Assembly (NCBI RefSeq): GCF_001662875.1
Contig: NZ_JPVZ01000014.1
Span: forward strand, 18,275-82,274
Direction: 5' to 3'
Length of the DNA stretch: 64,000 nt
From: Thalassospira tepidiphila MCCC 1A03514
GTDB taxonomy: Bacteria; Pseudomonadota; Alphaproteobacteria; Rhodospirillales; Thalassospiraceae
Shown: piece after piece, positions 1 to 8,404 of the stretch
Layout: each line of letters starts with the position of its first letter
Numbering within the stretch: the stretch's first letter is position 1
Notes under the pieces: model-generated
Told to the model about the DNA's origin: nothing
The model's input: the letters and a program-made list of their open reading frames with translations, nothing else
Database searches by the model: none
Position numbers and translations under genes: made by a program

Positions 1-407
1 TATCAGGATCCCAATCCCATTCTATTTTTTTCGGCCCTGCTGACATTTTTTTCCAATGTCTTGTCAGGCCATATGGCGGGCCTTGTGGCCCGTCCTGTTC
101 CATGCCGTTCTTGTCATAATCAGATCAGAAGACCTGACCCCGAATTTCGATCCACCTCACGTCCGTGGTCGAAGCCCCAAGACAACACAGATTGTGGATA
201 TAACTATCCCTAACCCAAGATATATAGAAGTCAAATTCATGAAAAAAAGCAGTGGGATAGAGAAAATTCACAATCGACAGATATCCGCTCTCGCGGCCTG
301 CCTCATTAATTTGATTACGCAATCACCAAAAACACAGCGGCCCGATGGATCAAAAACAAATCCATCGGGCCGAACATCACATCAGATCAAGACGATCATA
401 CGATGAC
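1..407. other. Left-edge intergenic region
   Basis: No convincing gene is seen in this stretch. It is AT-richer than its surroundings between about 180 and 320. The only short open frames (for example 125-322 on the minus strand) lack a ribosome binding site and recognisable composition. The right end holds the terminator of the AsmA-like gene. The piece left of about 300 may contain the downstream region of a gene outside the window. Confidence 0.5.
325..372 (-). terminator. Intrinsic terminator of the AsmA-like gene
   Basis: A perfect 12-bp stem (338-349 with 361-372, arms CGGCCCGATGGA and its complement) encloses an 11-nt A-rich loop. On the minus strand it is followed by a T-rich stretch (325-333). 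It begins 36 nt past the stop codon of the upstream minus-strand gene. Confidence 0.75.
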
Positions 408-1241
408 CTAGTCCGAGGAACCACCAAACAGCCCCTTGACCGCGCCACCAAGCGCATCGGCACCTTCTTTCAGCTTGGTGCCACCGCCACTTGCAGCGCC
501 ACCAACCGCACCGACGACACCTTTGCCAAGGTCACCAACGCCCTGCAACAGGCCATCGACATTCAAGCTTGAAACCGCCTTGAAGACGGCAGTGTTGATC
601 GCCGTCAGGATTTCACCGGCAACCTGGGCCGGGGTCGCGCCGCCTTCTTCCTTGCCCACATCGGTCAGATGAATTTCCGGCAGGCTGGCCGACAGTTTCT
701 TGCCCTGCAGGAAGTCAGCCGAAACGCCGACATCGCCGTTACGGACATAGACGTTGTCGATAATGATTTTGGTTCCACCCGCGGCATCGTCGCCAGATGT
801 GGCACTATCAGCGCCACCCGCACCGGTCGGACCGGAAACACGTTGAACAAAGGCTTCGACGTTGCGCTGGATGGTTGCGATGTTTGAACTGCCATTGCCC
901 AGTTCGTAAATGACACTTGGCTGGTCAACCACCACCTCGATGATACGGATCGTATCGCTGGTCAGGGTCGAACCATCAAGGCGGACCGAGATATTGCCAA
1001 GCGAGAACGCATAATCGGAGTTGAACCCGTCGGGATTGCCGACCACAAGCCCGTCGATCGCCGCAGTATTTTGCGTCGGTTCGATCGACACACCTTCAAC
1101 CGCGACATCGGCCAAGGTCACACGCGTGCCTGCCTCTTCGATGGTGGATTTCACGATGTTATCAAGATTGACGTAAACATAGACGAGGGCCCCGACGACC
1201 AAAACGATGATCACGGCCAGACCAATCAGTATCTTTTTCAT
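408..1241 (-). CDS. AsmA-like membrane-anchored protein
   Basis: This 277-residue protein begins with MKKILIGLAVII and one hydrophobic helix (about residues 4-26), which suggests an inner-membrane anchor with the rest in the periplasm. The region after the helix (residues 30-160) has the pattern of AsmA-family N-termini, with short beta strands naming a 'VEGVSIEP...LVVGNPDGF' type repeat. The C-terminal 60 residues are glycine- and alanine-rich (GVGDLGKGVVGAVGG) and probably flexible. The start is preceded by AGGA about 8 nt upstream. The gene stands alone with its own terminator. AsmA-like proteins have been linked to outer membrane lipid transport and assembly, but nothing here fixes the role, and family membership is an inference from pattern only. 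Confidence 0.6.
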   Translation of the reverse strand: MKKILIGLAVIIVLVVGALVYVYVNLDNIVKSTIEEAGTRVTLADVAVEGVSIEPTQNTAAIDGLVVGNPDGFNSDYAFSLGNISVRLDGSTLTSDTIRIIEVVVDQPSVIYELGNGSSNIATIQRNVEAFVQRVSGPTGAGGADSATSGDDAAGGTKIIIDNVYVRNGDVGVSADFLQGKKLSASLPEIHLTDVGKEEGGATPAQVAGEILTAINTAVFKAVSSLNVDGLLQGVGDLGKGVVGAVGGAASGGGTKLKEGADALGGAVKGLFGGSSD

Positions 1242-1435
1242 TGCCCGTTTCCTGCGTAGTGCCTCACCGAAAATACGCGAAATTCAACCCTTAGGGTGCA
1301 AATGGGTACGCATCCGGTTTCGTTCAACCAGAAGAGTTGCGCCGATCGGCCAGACAATCAAGTTATTTCACATGACAAAACAGCGGATTAGGCTTCCCTG
1401 ATCCGCTGCTTTGAGTTCTCCGATAATCTGTATGT

Positions 1436-2233
1436 TCAGAGATTGAATTCCACCACAACGGGTGCGTGGTCTGATGGTTTTTCCCAATCCCGGGCAATGT
1501 CATAGACCGATGCCGTGCGCACCGTTCCAGCCATGTTTGGCGTCATCCAGACATGGTCCAGTCGACGGCCCTTGTTGCTTGCCCGCCAGTCGCGTGCGCG
1601 ATAGCTCCACCAGCTAAACAGTTTTTCGGGCTCAGGAACCACTTCGCGGACAGCATCGATGAAATCGCCCGATTGGCGGAATTTCTCAAGAATTTCGACC
1701 TCTACCGGCGTGTGACTGACCACGCGCAGAAGCTGCTTGTGCGACCAGACATCATTTTCCGACGGCGCAATGTTGAAATCACCAACCAGAACTGCCTTGC
1801 GGTTGGGATCGGTTGCGCGACGCTCCCCCCACCAGTTGGTCATTTCATCAATGAAGGAAAGCTTGTGGGCAAACTTTTCATTGATTGCCGGATCGGGTTC
1901 ATCCCCGCCAGCCGGGATATAGAAGTTATGAAGTTCGACACCATTTTCGAACTTTGCCATGCAGTGGCGGCGGTCTTCCTTGCCACAGAAATGCTTGATG
2001 TCGGTTTCGACAAACGGCAGGCGCGATATGATCGCAACCCCGTTATAGCTTTTCATGCCGTGATTATGGCGATGAACATAACCAGCCGCCTCAAAGGCAT
2101 CATGCGGGAAATGCTCATCGGGGCATTTCAGTTCCTGCAAGCACAGCACATCGGGCTGCTGATCATTCAGAAACTTGATGACCTGTTCAATACGCAGTCG
2201 GACGGAATTGATATTCCAGCTTACGATTTTCAA
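1436..2233 (-). CDS. xthA: Exodeoxyribonuclease III (AP endonuclease)
   Basis: This 265-residue enzyme of the exonuclease III/APE1 family cleaves abasic sites and degrades 3' ends in base-excision repair. It begins LKIVSWNINSVRLR, where the WNIN asparagine binds metal. It also contains LCLQELK (catalytic metal-binding Glu), YNGVAI, LVGDFNIAP (DxN) and the C-terminal SDHAPV motif with the catalytic His. The start is very likely the TTG at 2233, because ACGGAG lies six bases upstream and the family begins with (M)KIVSWN. Upstream ATG or GTG codons would add a non-conserved leader. The gene follows the FAH-family hydrolase on the same strand (60 nt gap), so the two may be cotranscribed. Confidence 0.93.
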   Translation of the reverse strand: MKIVSWNINSVRLRIEQVIKFLNDQQPDVLCLQELKCPDEHFPHDAFEAAGYVHRHNHGMKSYNGVAIISRLPFVETDIKHFCGKEDRRHCMAKFENGVELHNFYIPAGGDEPDPAINEKFAHKLSFIDEMTNWWGERRATDPNRKAVLVGDFNIAPSENDVWSHKQLLRVVSHTPVEVEILEKFRQSGDFIDAVREVVPEPEKLFSWWSYRARDWRASNKGRRLDHVWMTPNMAGTVRTASVYDIARDWEKPSDHAPVVVEFNL

Positions 2234-2293
2234 AACGGGCTCCGTTTTTGCTCGATTGAGGATGGGCCCCTGCCCCACGATCCCCTGAAGGGT

Positions 2294-2980
2294 CTATTTC
2301 AAGGTCACAGACAGTTCCGCGACATCTGCAATCACCAGATCCATGCGATCACCGCGCACAACCTGGCCAACGCCTTCGGGCGTTCCGGTAAACAGAAGAT
2401 CGCCCGGTTTCAGTTCGATCAGGGTTGAAAGGTGCACCAACGCATCCACCACTGGCCAGATCATTTTCGCCGTGGTGTCATTCTGACGCACATCGCCATT
2501 GACCGACAATTTCAGGTTGGTGGCGTGCGGATTGCCCGCATCGGCCTTGGGCTTGATGGCGGAAATGGCGGCACAGCCATCAAAGGATTTTGCCATATCC
2601 CATGGCAGGCGACGGTCCTTGAGACCGGCCTGAACATCGCGGCGCGTCATATCAAGACCGGCGGCATAACCGAAAATCGCATCTTCAACGGCAGCACGAT
2701 CCAGATCCTTGCCCCCCTTGGAAAGCGCAGCCACCAGTTCGCCTTCGTAATGCAGGTCTTCCGTGCCCGATGGGTATGGCAAATCACCATTTCCGACCAC
2801 AAGGCAGTCCGTCGGCTTCATAAAGACACAAGGCGGGGTGTCCGAAGGATCGGAACCCATTTCGCGAACATGTTCGGCATAGTTTTTGCCGATGCAGAAA
2901 ATGCGATTTACCGGGAAAACGTCGTCGGTGCCCTGAACCGGAATGGTCGTCGGTGCAGGCGCGTCAAAGATCAAACTCAT
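2294..2980 (-). CDS. Fumarylacetoacetate hydrolase family protein
   Basis: This 228-residue protein has the single FAH/2-hydroxyhepta-2,4-diene-1,7-dioate isomerase fold. Diagnostic pieces are FCIGKNYAEHVREMG near residue 30, the metal-binding Y-E-G-E-L segment near residue 80, YAAGLDMTRRDVQ, and the C-terminal LLFTGTPEGVGQV. Such enzymes hydrolyse C-C bonds in acylpyruvates or fumarylpyruvate, or decarboxylate oxaloacetate. The substrate cannot be read from the sequence. The ATG at 2980 is chosen because GGGG lies about seven bases upstream and the protein then begins MSLIFDAPAP. An ATG 33 nt further upstream has no such site. xthA follows 60 nt downstream on the same strand. Confidence 0.88.
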   Translation of the reverse strand: MSLIFDAPAPTTIPVQGTDDVFPVNRIFCIGKNYAEHVREMGSDPSDTPPCVFMKPTDCLVVGNGDLPYPSGTEDLHYEGELVAALSKGGKDLDRAAVEDAIFGYAAGLDMTRRDVQAGLKDRRLPWDMAKSFDGCAAISAIKPKADAGNPHATNLKLSVNGDVRQNDTTAKMIWPVVDALVHLSTLIELKPGDLLFTGTPEGVGQVVRGDRMDLVIADVAELSVTLK

Positions 2981-3127
2981 GATGACCCCGTGTTGTTTAT
3001 GCGTGATATGCAACAGTCATAAACAAGCACGGATCAGAAAGAAACGCCCAATGCGCATTGGCACGCATCTGCTGTCAGGAATTGTCAGGAGAAAGGATCA
3101 TCGCACCCTAAGGTTGGTGCTTACAGG

Positions 3128-3523
3128 TCACTTAAGCTTCTCGCGCAGGATCATATCGCGAACTTTTGCCTTGGCGATCTGCAAGGCAGAAAACTGTTCC
3201 GGATCCTGAACAGACGGCACAGCAAGGATCAAAAGCTTGGCGGTTTGGCCGGCATTGACATGAAGATGGTAACGCTGCCCCTGAAGGATCGAAATGCAGC
3301 CGTAGTGGCTTTCATATACATTCCCGTCGCCATCACTGACCAGGACGGTTCCGGAACGCACAAAGACAATCTCTTCGGCGTGACGGCTTTGGATGCCTGA
3401 TACCACGCATGGCCCGTGCAAGACGACTTCGCGTGTTGCAAGCCCGGCCGCGACGTCATCATTTGCCGGGGTCGCGACACCCAGATCAGCAACAAGCGTT
3501 TTTGGCCGTCTTACCATTTGCAT
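3128..3523 (-). CDS. Small cupin-domain protein
   Basis: This 131-residue single-domain protein has a cupin-like order of strands: REVVLHGPCVVSG, then RHAEEIVFVRSGTVLVSDGDG, then GCISILQGQRYHLHVNAG. The motif-1 glutamate and glycine (EEIVFVRSG) and a motif-2 histidine pair (YHLHV) are visible, so a metal site is possible, though the first histidines of motif 1 are not clear. No partner or substrate can be named. It lies between the FAH hydrolase and a 2-hydroxyacid dehydrogenase, all on the minus strand but separated from the latter by a terminator. GGGAT lies just upstream of the chosen ATG. Confidence 0.6.
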   Translation of the reverse strand: MQMVRRPKTLVADLGVATPANDDVAAGLATREVVLHGPCVVSGIQSRHAEEIVFVRSGTVLVSDGDGNVYESHYGCISILQGQRYHLHVNAGQTAKLLILAVPSVQDPEQFSALQIAKAKVRDMILREKLK

Positions 3524-3611
3524 ACATCCCGAAATTGAAACCGGTTTGGTTTAATGCCGGGGAAAATGCCGGTAACGGCCACATCACACCATCCACATAT
3601 GGGGAGTGTAT

Positions 3612-3647
3612 GAAAAAAGGGGTGATGTACGCGCCATCACCCCTTTG
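3612..3647 (-). terminator. Intrinsic terminator of the 2-hydroxyacid dehydrogenase gene
   Basis: A perfect 12-bp stem (3616-3627 with 3635-3646, AAAGGGGTGATG and complement) has a 7-nt loop. On the minus strand it runs into a T6 tract. It lies 20 nt past the stop codon at 3668. Confidence 0.9.
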
Positions 3648-3667
3648 AAATCATTATGGAAAGCGGA

Positions 3668-4654
3668 TCAGAGCAATCCTTCGATCACGCGATCTGGTGG
3701 TGTGTGACCGTCGACAAAGGTCTTGATGTTGATCAGGACCTTTTCGCCCATGTCAACGCGGCCTTCGATGGTGGCCGATCCCATATGGGGCAACAGAACC
3801 GCGTTTTGCAGTTCAAGCAATTTCGGGTTCACCGCCGGTTCGTGTTCAAACACGTCCAGTCCGGCACCGGCGATTTCACCATCGGCCAGCATCCGGGTCA
3901 GGGCCGGTTCATCAACGATTTCGCCGCGCGCGGTGTTGACCAGAATGGCATGCGGCTGCATCAGTTTAAGACGACGCGCCGACAACAAATGATAGGTCGC
4001 AGGCGTATGCGGGCAGTTGACCGAAATGACGTCCACATGGGCCAGCATCTGATCAAGGCTTTCCCAATAGGTCGCATCCAGTTCTTCTTCGATATCGGGA
4101 TGTACACGACGGCGGTTATGGTAATGCACCGAAAGGCCAAAACCCTTTGCCCGGCGTGCCAGTGCACGGCCGATACGGCCCATGCCGACAATGCCAAGGC
4201 GTTTACCCCAGATGCGATGACCCAGCATAAGCGTCGGGCCCCAGCCCGCCCATTCGCCCTTGCGAATAAGACGTTCGCCCTCTGCCAGACGGCGCGATAC
4301 CGACAGGATCAGCGCCATGGTCATATCCGCGGTATCCTCGGTCAGGACATCGGGTGTGTTGGTGACTGTAATGCCACGGGAACGGGCTGTTTGCAGATCA
4401 ACATGATCGACACCGGTGCCGAAATTGGCAATCAAGCGCAGATTGGGGCCCGCATGGGCCAGAACTGCCGCATCGATCTTGTCGGTGACGGTTGGCACCA
4501 GCACATCGGCTTCCTTGACCGCATCAATCAGTTCCTGCTTGCTCATCGGCGCATCATCGATATTCAGACGCGCGTCAAACAGTTCCATCATGCGGGTTTC
4601 AATCGCTTCCGGCAGTTTCCGGGTCACGACGACAAGCGGTTTTTTCTTGGTCAT
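3668..4654 (-). CDS. D-isomer-specific 2-hydroxyacid dehydrogenase (glyoxylate/hydroxypyruvate reductase type)
   Basis: This 328-residue protein has the usual size of the family. It has the substrate-binding segment NFGTGVDHVDL, the Rossmann motif GMGRIGRALARRAKGFG followed by YHNRRR (basic residues after the second strand favour NADPH), the catalytic Arg in NTARGEIVDE, the catalytic Glu in the DVFEHEP segment, and the catalytic His in LLPHMGSAT. The family reduces glyoxylate or hydroxypyruvate to glycolate or glycerate in the cytosol. The exact substrate is inferred from similarity to GyaR/GhrB-type proteins. It stands alone with its own terminator and is divergent from the SH3 gene. A second paralogue is at 58523-59488. 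Confidence 0.88.
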   Translation of the reverse strand: MTKKKPLVVVTRKLPEAIETRMMELFDARLNIDDAPMSKQELIDAVKEADVLVPTVTDKIDAAVLAHAGPNLRLIANFGTGVDHVDLQTARSRGITVTNTPDVLTEDTADMTMALILSVSRRLAEGERLIRKGEWAGWGPTLMLGHRIWGKRLGIVGMGRIGRALARRAKGFGLSVHYHNRRRVHPDIEEELDATYWESLDQMLAHVDVISVNCPHTPATYHLLSARRLKLMQPHAILVNTARGEIVDEPALTRMLADGEIAGAGLDVFEHEPAVNPKLLELQNAVLLPHMGSATIEGRVDMGEKVLINIKTFVDGHTPPDRVIEGLL

Positions 4655-4854
4655 GTGCCGATCCTATGCGGTCTTTTAACTCTTTTTCAGACAAAATAAG
4701 GCATGGTGCATTTTTGTGCCCTGCCGCAGTGCAGTGATGCCATGCCGAAAGGTACAAAAGCAAGAATTTTGACGCACTTTTTGTAATTTTATTTCGCAAC
4801 AGCGAATTATTACAAAACCAGCGCAAATGGAATAAATGAAGGAATACCAACAAG

Positions 4855-5370
4855 ATGCCGCAGGTTTTGCGCAAATTTCTGTATCGCTTCATGGCCTTGG
4901 CGATTCTTGGCAGTCTGACCGCTCCGATCGTGGCCAGCGCACAGGAATCGGGCCTGCCAATCCCGCGATTTGTCGCGCTGCGCTCTGACAAGGTATTTTT
5001 GCGCTCTGGCCCCGGCCTGCGATACCCGAAAGTCTGGATTTACCACCGTCGCAATATGCCGATGGAAGTGGTGTCGGAATTCGATACCTGGCGCAAGGTG
5101 CGTGACTGGGAGGGCAGCGAAGGCTGGGTTCATCAAAGCCTTCTGATCGGGTCGCGCCACGTCATCGTGACCGATGAAAACATCACGCTGTATTCCGCCG
5201 CCGACAAGAATGCCCGCAAGATTGCTCTGGTCTCGGCAAGTGTGATTGGCCGCATCGAAGACTGCCCGGCGACGGTCGATTGGTGTCAGTTGCGGTTTGG
5301 AGATTTCGAAGGCTGGGCGCCCCGCCACGGGTTCTGGGGTATCTACGACGGCGAGAATGTCGAAGGATAA
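4855..5370 (+). CDS. Exported protein with two SH3-like domains
   Basis: This 171-residue protein has a signal peptide (about residues 1-30; basic start, hydrophobic core, VASAQ cleavage region) and two bacterial SH3 (SH3b-type) repeats. The first holds VFLRSGPGLRYPKVW and EGWVHQSLL (about residues 42-100). The second holds ITLYSAADKNARKIA and FEGWAPRHGFWG (about 110-165). Such periplasmic proteins often bind peptidoglycan or act with other envelope proteins. A pair of cysteines in the second repeat (near DCPATVDWC) could form a disulfide. It is divergent from the dehydrogenase across a 200-nt AT-rich spacer. No enzymatic function is suggested. Confidence 0.75.
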   Translation: MPQVLRKFLYRFMALAILGSLTAPIVASAQESGLPIPRFVALRSDKVFLRSGPGLRYPKVWIYHRRNMPMEVVSEFDTWRKVRDWEGSEGWVHQSLLIGSRHVIVTDENITLYSAADKNARKIALVSASVIGRIEDCPATVDWCQLRFGDFEGWAPRHGFWGIYDGENVEG

Positions 5371-5410
5371 AACGCCTTCCTGCTGACCATTTCGGAAACT
5401 CCGATCAGGC

Positions 5411-6460
5411 TCACGCTTCGACAGAAATCCGATTGGCCGGACGGTCCGAACTACCACTGCCGCCCGATGTTCCATTGCCACCGCTGTCATATCCGCCAAA
5501 CCCGGTGGTCGCCAAAGGCTGCGTTGTTCCGCTGTCTGGAACAGCTTGGCCAAGGAAGTCTTGTGATTGGTTTGAATCGTCGTCTTCGGCGGTCGGATCG
5601 AAGAACGGATCTTCTTCCTGTTCCGGCACAGGATCAGGGCGCGGTTCTGGCAAGGCAATACCACCCACCGCGACTGTCTGGTTGGCAAGCTGTGCAGAAA
5701 TATCGCCAAGATAGGCCTGCAGGTTTTGCGCAATGTTTGCCTGCGCATCCTCGCGGCCAGATGGTGCCGATGCCGCCAGTTGCGCCTGGACAATGTTTTC
5801 ACCCGCAACCTGCGAAACGCGGTTCTGGTCCTGCGCTGTTCGAAGGCTCCCCTGATCAGAAGAAACGGAAATCTCGCGATCCCGAAGGGCTTGCTGCGCC
5901 TCGTCAACCAGCGCACGCGCATTGGAAACGCCCGTGCTGTCGGAAACATTTATCGCCGAAAGGCCGGTCGCCAGATCTTCGGAACTCGAAGCCGACAACG
6001 TCACATCAATACGATTGTCCGATGACGTGCCGCTGCCAACCTGCAGCGTAATCGTCTGATCCGATGCCAGAAGATCGCGGCCCTCAAAATTGCTATTGGC
6101 CGCGATATCGTCGATCCGGGTCAGATAATCTTCGATCTGCGCATTTAACTGTGCGCGTTGCTGTGTGGACAGATCACTGTTTTCTTCCGCAACCGTGACA
6201 AGCGCGTCAATTTCGTCAAGCGCATCGCCAATCCGCGAAAGGTCGCTTGATGCCTGACCAAGAAGTTCACCGGCACTGCCCAAAGACCGGTTTAGTTGCG
6301 CATTGGTAGAACTTGTGCTGCGAAGCGGGTCGGTATTGCGGTTTGTGTTTTGATTATTAGCGGAGAACTGGCTGCTTTCAGGCGCAATCAACCGGTTCTG
6401 CGGGGCAATTGCACGCGCAGTACTGGTATAGATCGGCAACTGACTGGCCAGTGGTTCCAT
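5411..6460 (-). CDS. Flagellin-like protein with an acidic, disordered tail
   Basis: This 349-residue protein is not a normal flagellin. Residues about 60-225 look like the helical D1 core of flagellin: a heptad-rich helix, then LNAQIEDYLTRIDDIA and NSNFEGRDLL (residues 104-131), then LQVG (139-142), then a helix like the C-terminal one. The conserved N-terminal D0 segment and C-terminal D0 helix are missing. Residues 1-55 are polar and unrelated. Residues 265-349 are rich in Pro, Asp, Glu, Gly and Ser and are probably disordered. The start at 6460 has GCGGA about 6 nt upstream. No flagellar gene is nearby. Assembly into a filament is doubtful; it may be a secreted or regulatory relative. See the palindrome at 6574-6595. 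Confidence 0.6.
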   Translation of the reverse strand: MEPLASQLPIYTSTARAIAPQNRLIAPESSQFSANNQNTNRNTDPLRSTSSTNAQLNRSLGSAGELLGQASSDLSRIGDALDEIDALVTVAEENSDLSTQQRAQLNAQIEDYLTRIDDIAANSNFEGRDLLASDQTITLQVGSGTSSDNRIDVTLSASSSEDLATGLSAINVSDSTGVSNARALVDEAQQALRDREISVSSDQGSLRTAQDQNRVSQVAGENIVQAQLAASAPSGREDAQANIAQNLQAYLGDISAQLANQTVAVGGIALPEPRPDPVPEQEEDPFFDPTAEDDDSNQSQDFLGQAVPDSGTTQPLATTGFGGYDSGGNGTSGGSGSSDRPANRISVEA

Positions 6461-6573
6461 TGTTTTTCCGCTCAAACAAGCCGGCAAAACAACTACGTGC
6501 TGCACGGGCAAAGGGACTGCACATTTTCAATCCCTTGCCAACCTGACCATCCTGGTGTCCGGCGGAAATACCA

Positions 6574-6595
6574 ACTGATAGTATAGTATATCAGT
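6574..6595. promoter_or_regulatory. Operator-like inverted repeat upstream of the flagellin-like gene
   Basis: ACTGATA and TATCAGT are separated by 8 nt (7-8-7 dyad, perfect arms) in an AT-rich stretch about 115 nt before the flagellin-like start codon and just after the stop of rlmD. It could be an operator for a dimeric regulator or part of a promoter. It is not a good terminator, because no T tract follows. Confidence 0.4.
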
Positions 6596-6638
6596 GAATA
6601 AAAATTAAGCCCCAAAGCGCACCGCTCTGCAAACGGCG

Positions 6639-8030
6639 TCAACCGGCAGAAACGCGGCGCAAAATGGCGAATAATTCAAGATGTGACGACCACAGGAACT
6701 GATCGACCGGCACGACTTTGGTGATTTCATAGCCGCCATTCCGAAGAACCCGCATGTCCCGGCTGAACGTCGCGGGATTGCATGATACTGCAATGATCCA
6801 TTCCGGCCCGTCGACGGCAAGCGTCTCTGACTGGGCAAGGGCCCCGGCACGCGGCGGATCAAACACCACAAGGTCAAAGCTGCTGAGTTCGTCCCCAACA
6901 AGCGGCTGGCGAAACAGATCGCGCTTTACGACCTTGACCGGGCTGCCCGATTGTCCGACCGCATATTGCAGCAACTCCACGGCCCGCGGATCACTTTCCA
7001 CAGCCGTGACCGAACGCCGTTTGCCCGAAAGGGCCAATGAAAATGTAAAACTGCCCACACCACAAAAAAGATCGGCAACGTTTTTCGGCGCGATATCGGC
7101 CAATGCCGACTTGATGGCCGCAACCAGTGCCTGTTCCCCGTCCTGGGTGGCCTGCAAGAAACCGCCCGGCGCAATCGCCACTTCGACACCTTCAAAACGA
7201 ACAACCGGCAAATGACGCGCAGCAACCGGTTCATCAGGACGATCCCCGGTTTTCCAGCTCAGCCGGGCGATATTTTGCGCTTCTGCGAATTCCGCCAGAT
7301 CCTGTCGCATATCAAGGTCGGGATCGTTGCTTGCCTGAATCAACACATCCAGACCGCTATCGGTCAGGGTGACAAATACTTCCTTTATGTCGCGTGCATG
7401 TTCCGGCGGGCAGGCTTCAAGGAACATGACAAATGCCTCGCGAAAGGCCATCAGTTCCGGGCGCAATACCGCACAGTCGGGCACATTCAGGACCGTGTGA
7501 CTGAACCGGCCATGGAACCCGACAAAAACGCCGGTTGCCCCGACATGCACCGAAAAACCGGCACGACGGCGACTTGCCGGCGGTGAAATTTCGACATCCC
7601 CGACAAGTGTTTTGGCATCTTGCGGATCGATACCCGCACGCTGAACGGCGACCAAGGCCTTGTCACGCTTCCAGGTGCGATAGTCGTCATCATTCATATG
7701 TTGCAGGGCGCAGCCCCCGCATTCCTTGAAATGCGCACAGCGTGGCGTGTTATAGCCACTCGATCGTGCGATTTCGGCAACCACCTCGGCCCCATACCCG
7801 TCGCCGCGTTTCTGGCGAAGGGCAACGCGCACCTGATCACCCGGCAACACGCAATCCACATAAATCAAAACCGATTTACCATCTGGCGTCGCGACATGGG
7901 CAATCCCATCGCCGCGCGCACCGATCTGTTCGATGGTGACGTCTGCTTCAAACCCGATCAGCGGATCACGCCGGGATGGCTGACGTTTGCGTCCTCCCCG
8001 TGCACGGGGATTGCGGTTATGGTGTTTCAT
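6639..8030 (-). CDS. rlmD: 23S rRNA (uracil-C5)-methyltransferase, RlmD/RumA type
   Basis: This 463-residue SAM-dependent RNA methyltransferase of the TrmA/RumA family methylates a uracil at C5 in 23S rRNA. A basic N-terminus (residues 1-22) is followed by a TRAM RNA-binding domain (about 26-85). The iron-sulfur cluster cysteines are C98, C104 and C107 (motif C-x5-C-x2-C) with C186. The methyltransferase core contains DLFCGVGSF, VVFDPPRAGA and SCNPATFSRD with the catalytic Cys. The C-terminal SSHLELFAIL segment carries the family glutamate. The ATG at 8030 is chosen for the AGAGAG stretch just upstream; an upstream in-frame start would add a non-conserved leader. RlmD versus a close paralogue such as RlmCD cannot be settled from sequence alone. 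Confidence 0.9.
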   Translation of the reverse strand: MKHHNRNPRARGGRKRQPSRRDPLIGFEADVTIEQIGARGDGIAHVATPDGKSVLIYVDCVLPGDQVRVALRQKRGDGYGAEVVAEIARSSGYNTPRCAHFKECGGCALQHMNDDDYRTWKRDKALVAVQRAGIDPQDAKTLVGDVEISPPASRRRAGFSVHVGATGVFVGFHGRFSHTVLNVPDCAVLRPELMAFREAFVMFLEACPPEHARDIKEVFVTLTDSGLDVLIQASNDPDLDMRQDLAEFAEAQNIARLSWKTGDRPDEPVAARHLPVVRFEGVEVAIAPGGFLQATQDGEQALVAAIKSALADIAPKNVADLFCGVGSFTFSLALSGKRRSVTAVESDPRAVELLQYAVGQSGSPVKVVKRDLFRQPLVGDELSSFDLVVFDPPRAGALAQSETLAVDGPEWIIAVSCNPATFSRDMRVLRNGGYEITKVVPVDQFLWSSHLELFAILRRVSAG

Positions 8031-8404
8031 GGACTCTCTCTGGGGGTGATCTTTGTCACACAATGACCGGCCTTGACTGCGGGTGCCGGATTTCCGCCTC
8101 AGATACAACACTTCACGTTTTCAGAACAGGGGCTAACACGGATTTATTATCGCCAAACCTGTATCAAAACCCTGTCCCGGAACAGTTTTTGGCAATTACC
8201 GTCAAAAATTAATCCGTAAATGCAGGCGACCAACCCCTTAAAGTCGTGTAAGAATAACACCATAAACAAATAGTACCGGTTATCGGCCAGCAAAATACAC
8301 TGGCATCTTTATCCATCGGTGCATGGATGTTTACTGGTGATAATCGTATGCACACACATCCTGATCGGGGAGGATCAGCAAGGGTCGTTGTGTTTGGGGG
8401 AGAG
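8031..8404. other. Divergent intergenic region between rlmD and the CHASE-GGDEF-EAL gene
   Basis: These 374 nt separate divergent genes and should hold both promoters. No promoter with good -35 and -10 boxes could be picked out. The central part (8180-8300) is AT-richer. No RNA gene or further coding region was seen. Confidence 0.4.

Noticed and set aside
125..322. Possible 65-residue protein on the minus strand at the left edge
   Set aside because: No ribosome binding site, AT-rich irregular composition and no recognisable family. It overlaps no conserved signal.
1553..2428. Long plus-strand open frame opposite xthA and the FAH gene
   Set aside because: Its protein is rich in His, Arg and Ile in a pattern expected from the antisense of GC-rich coding DNA. 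The minus-strand genes have clear family motifs.
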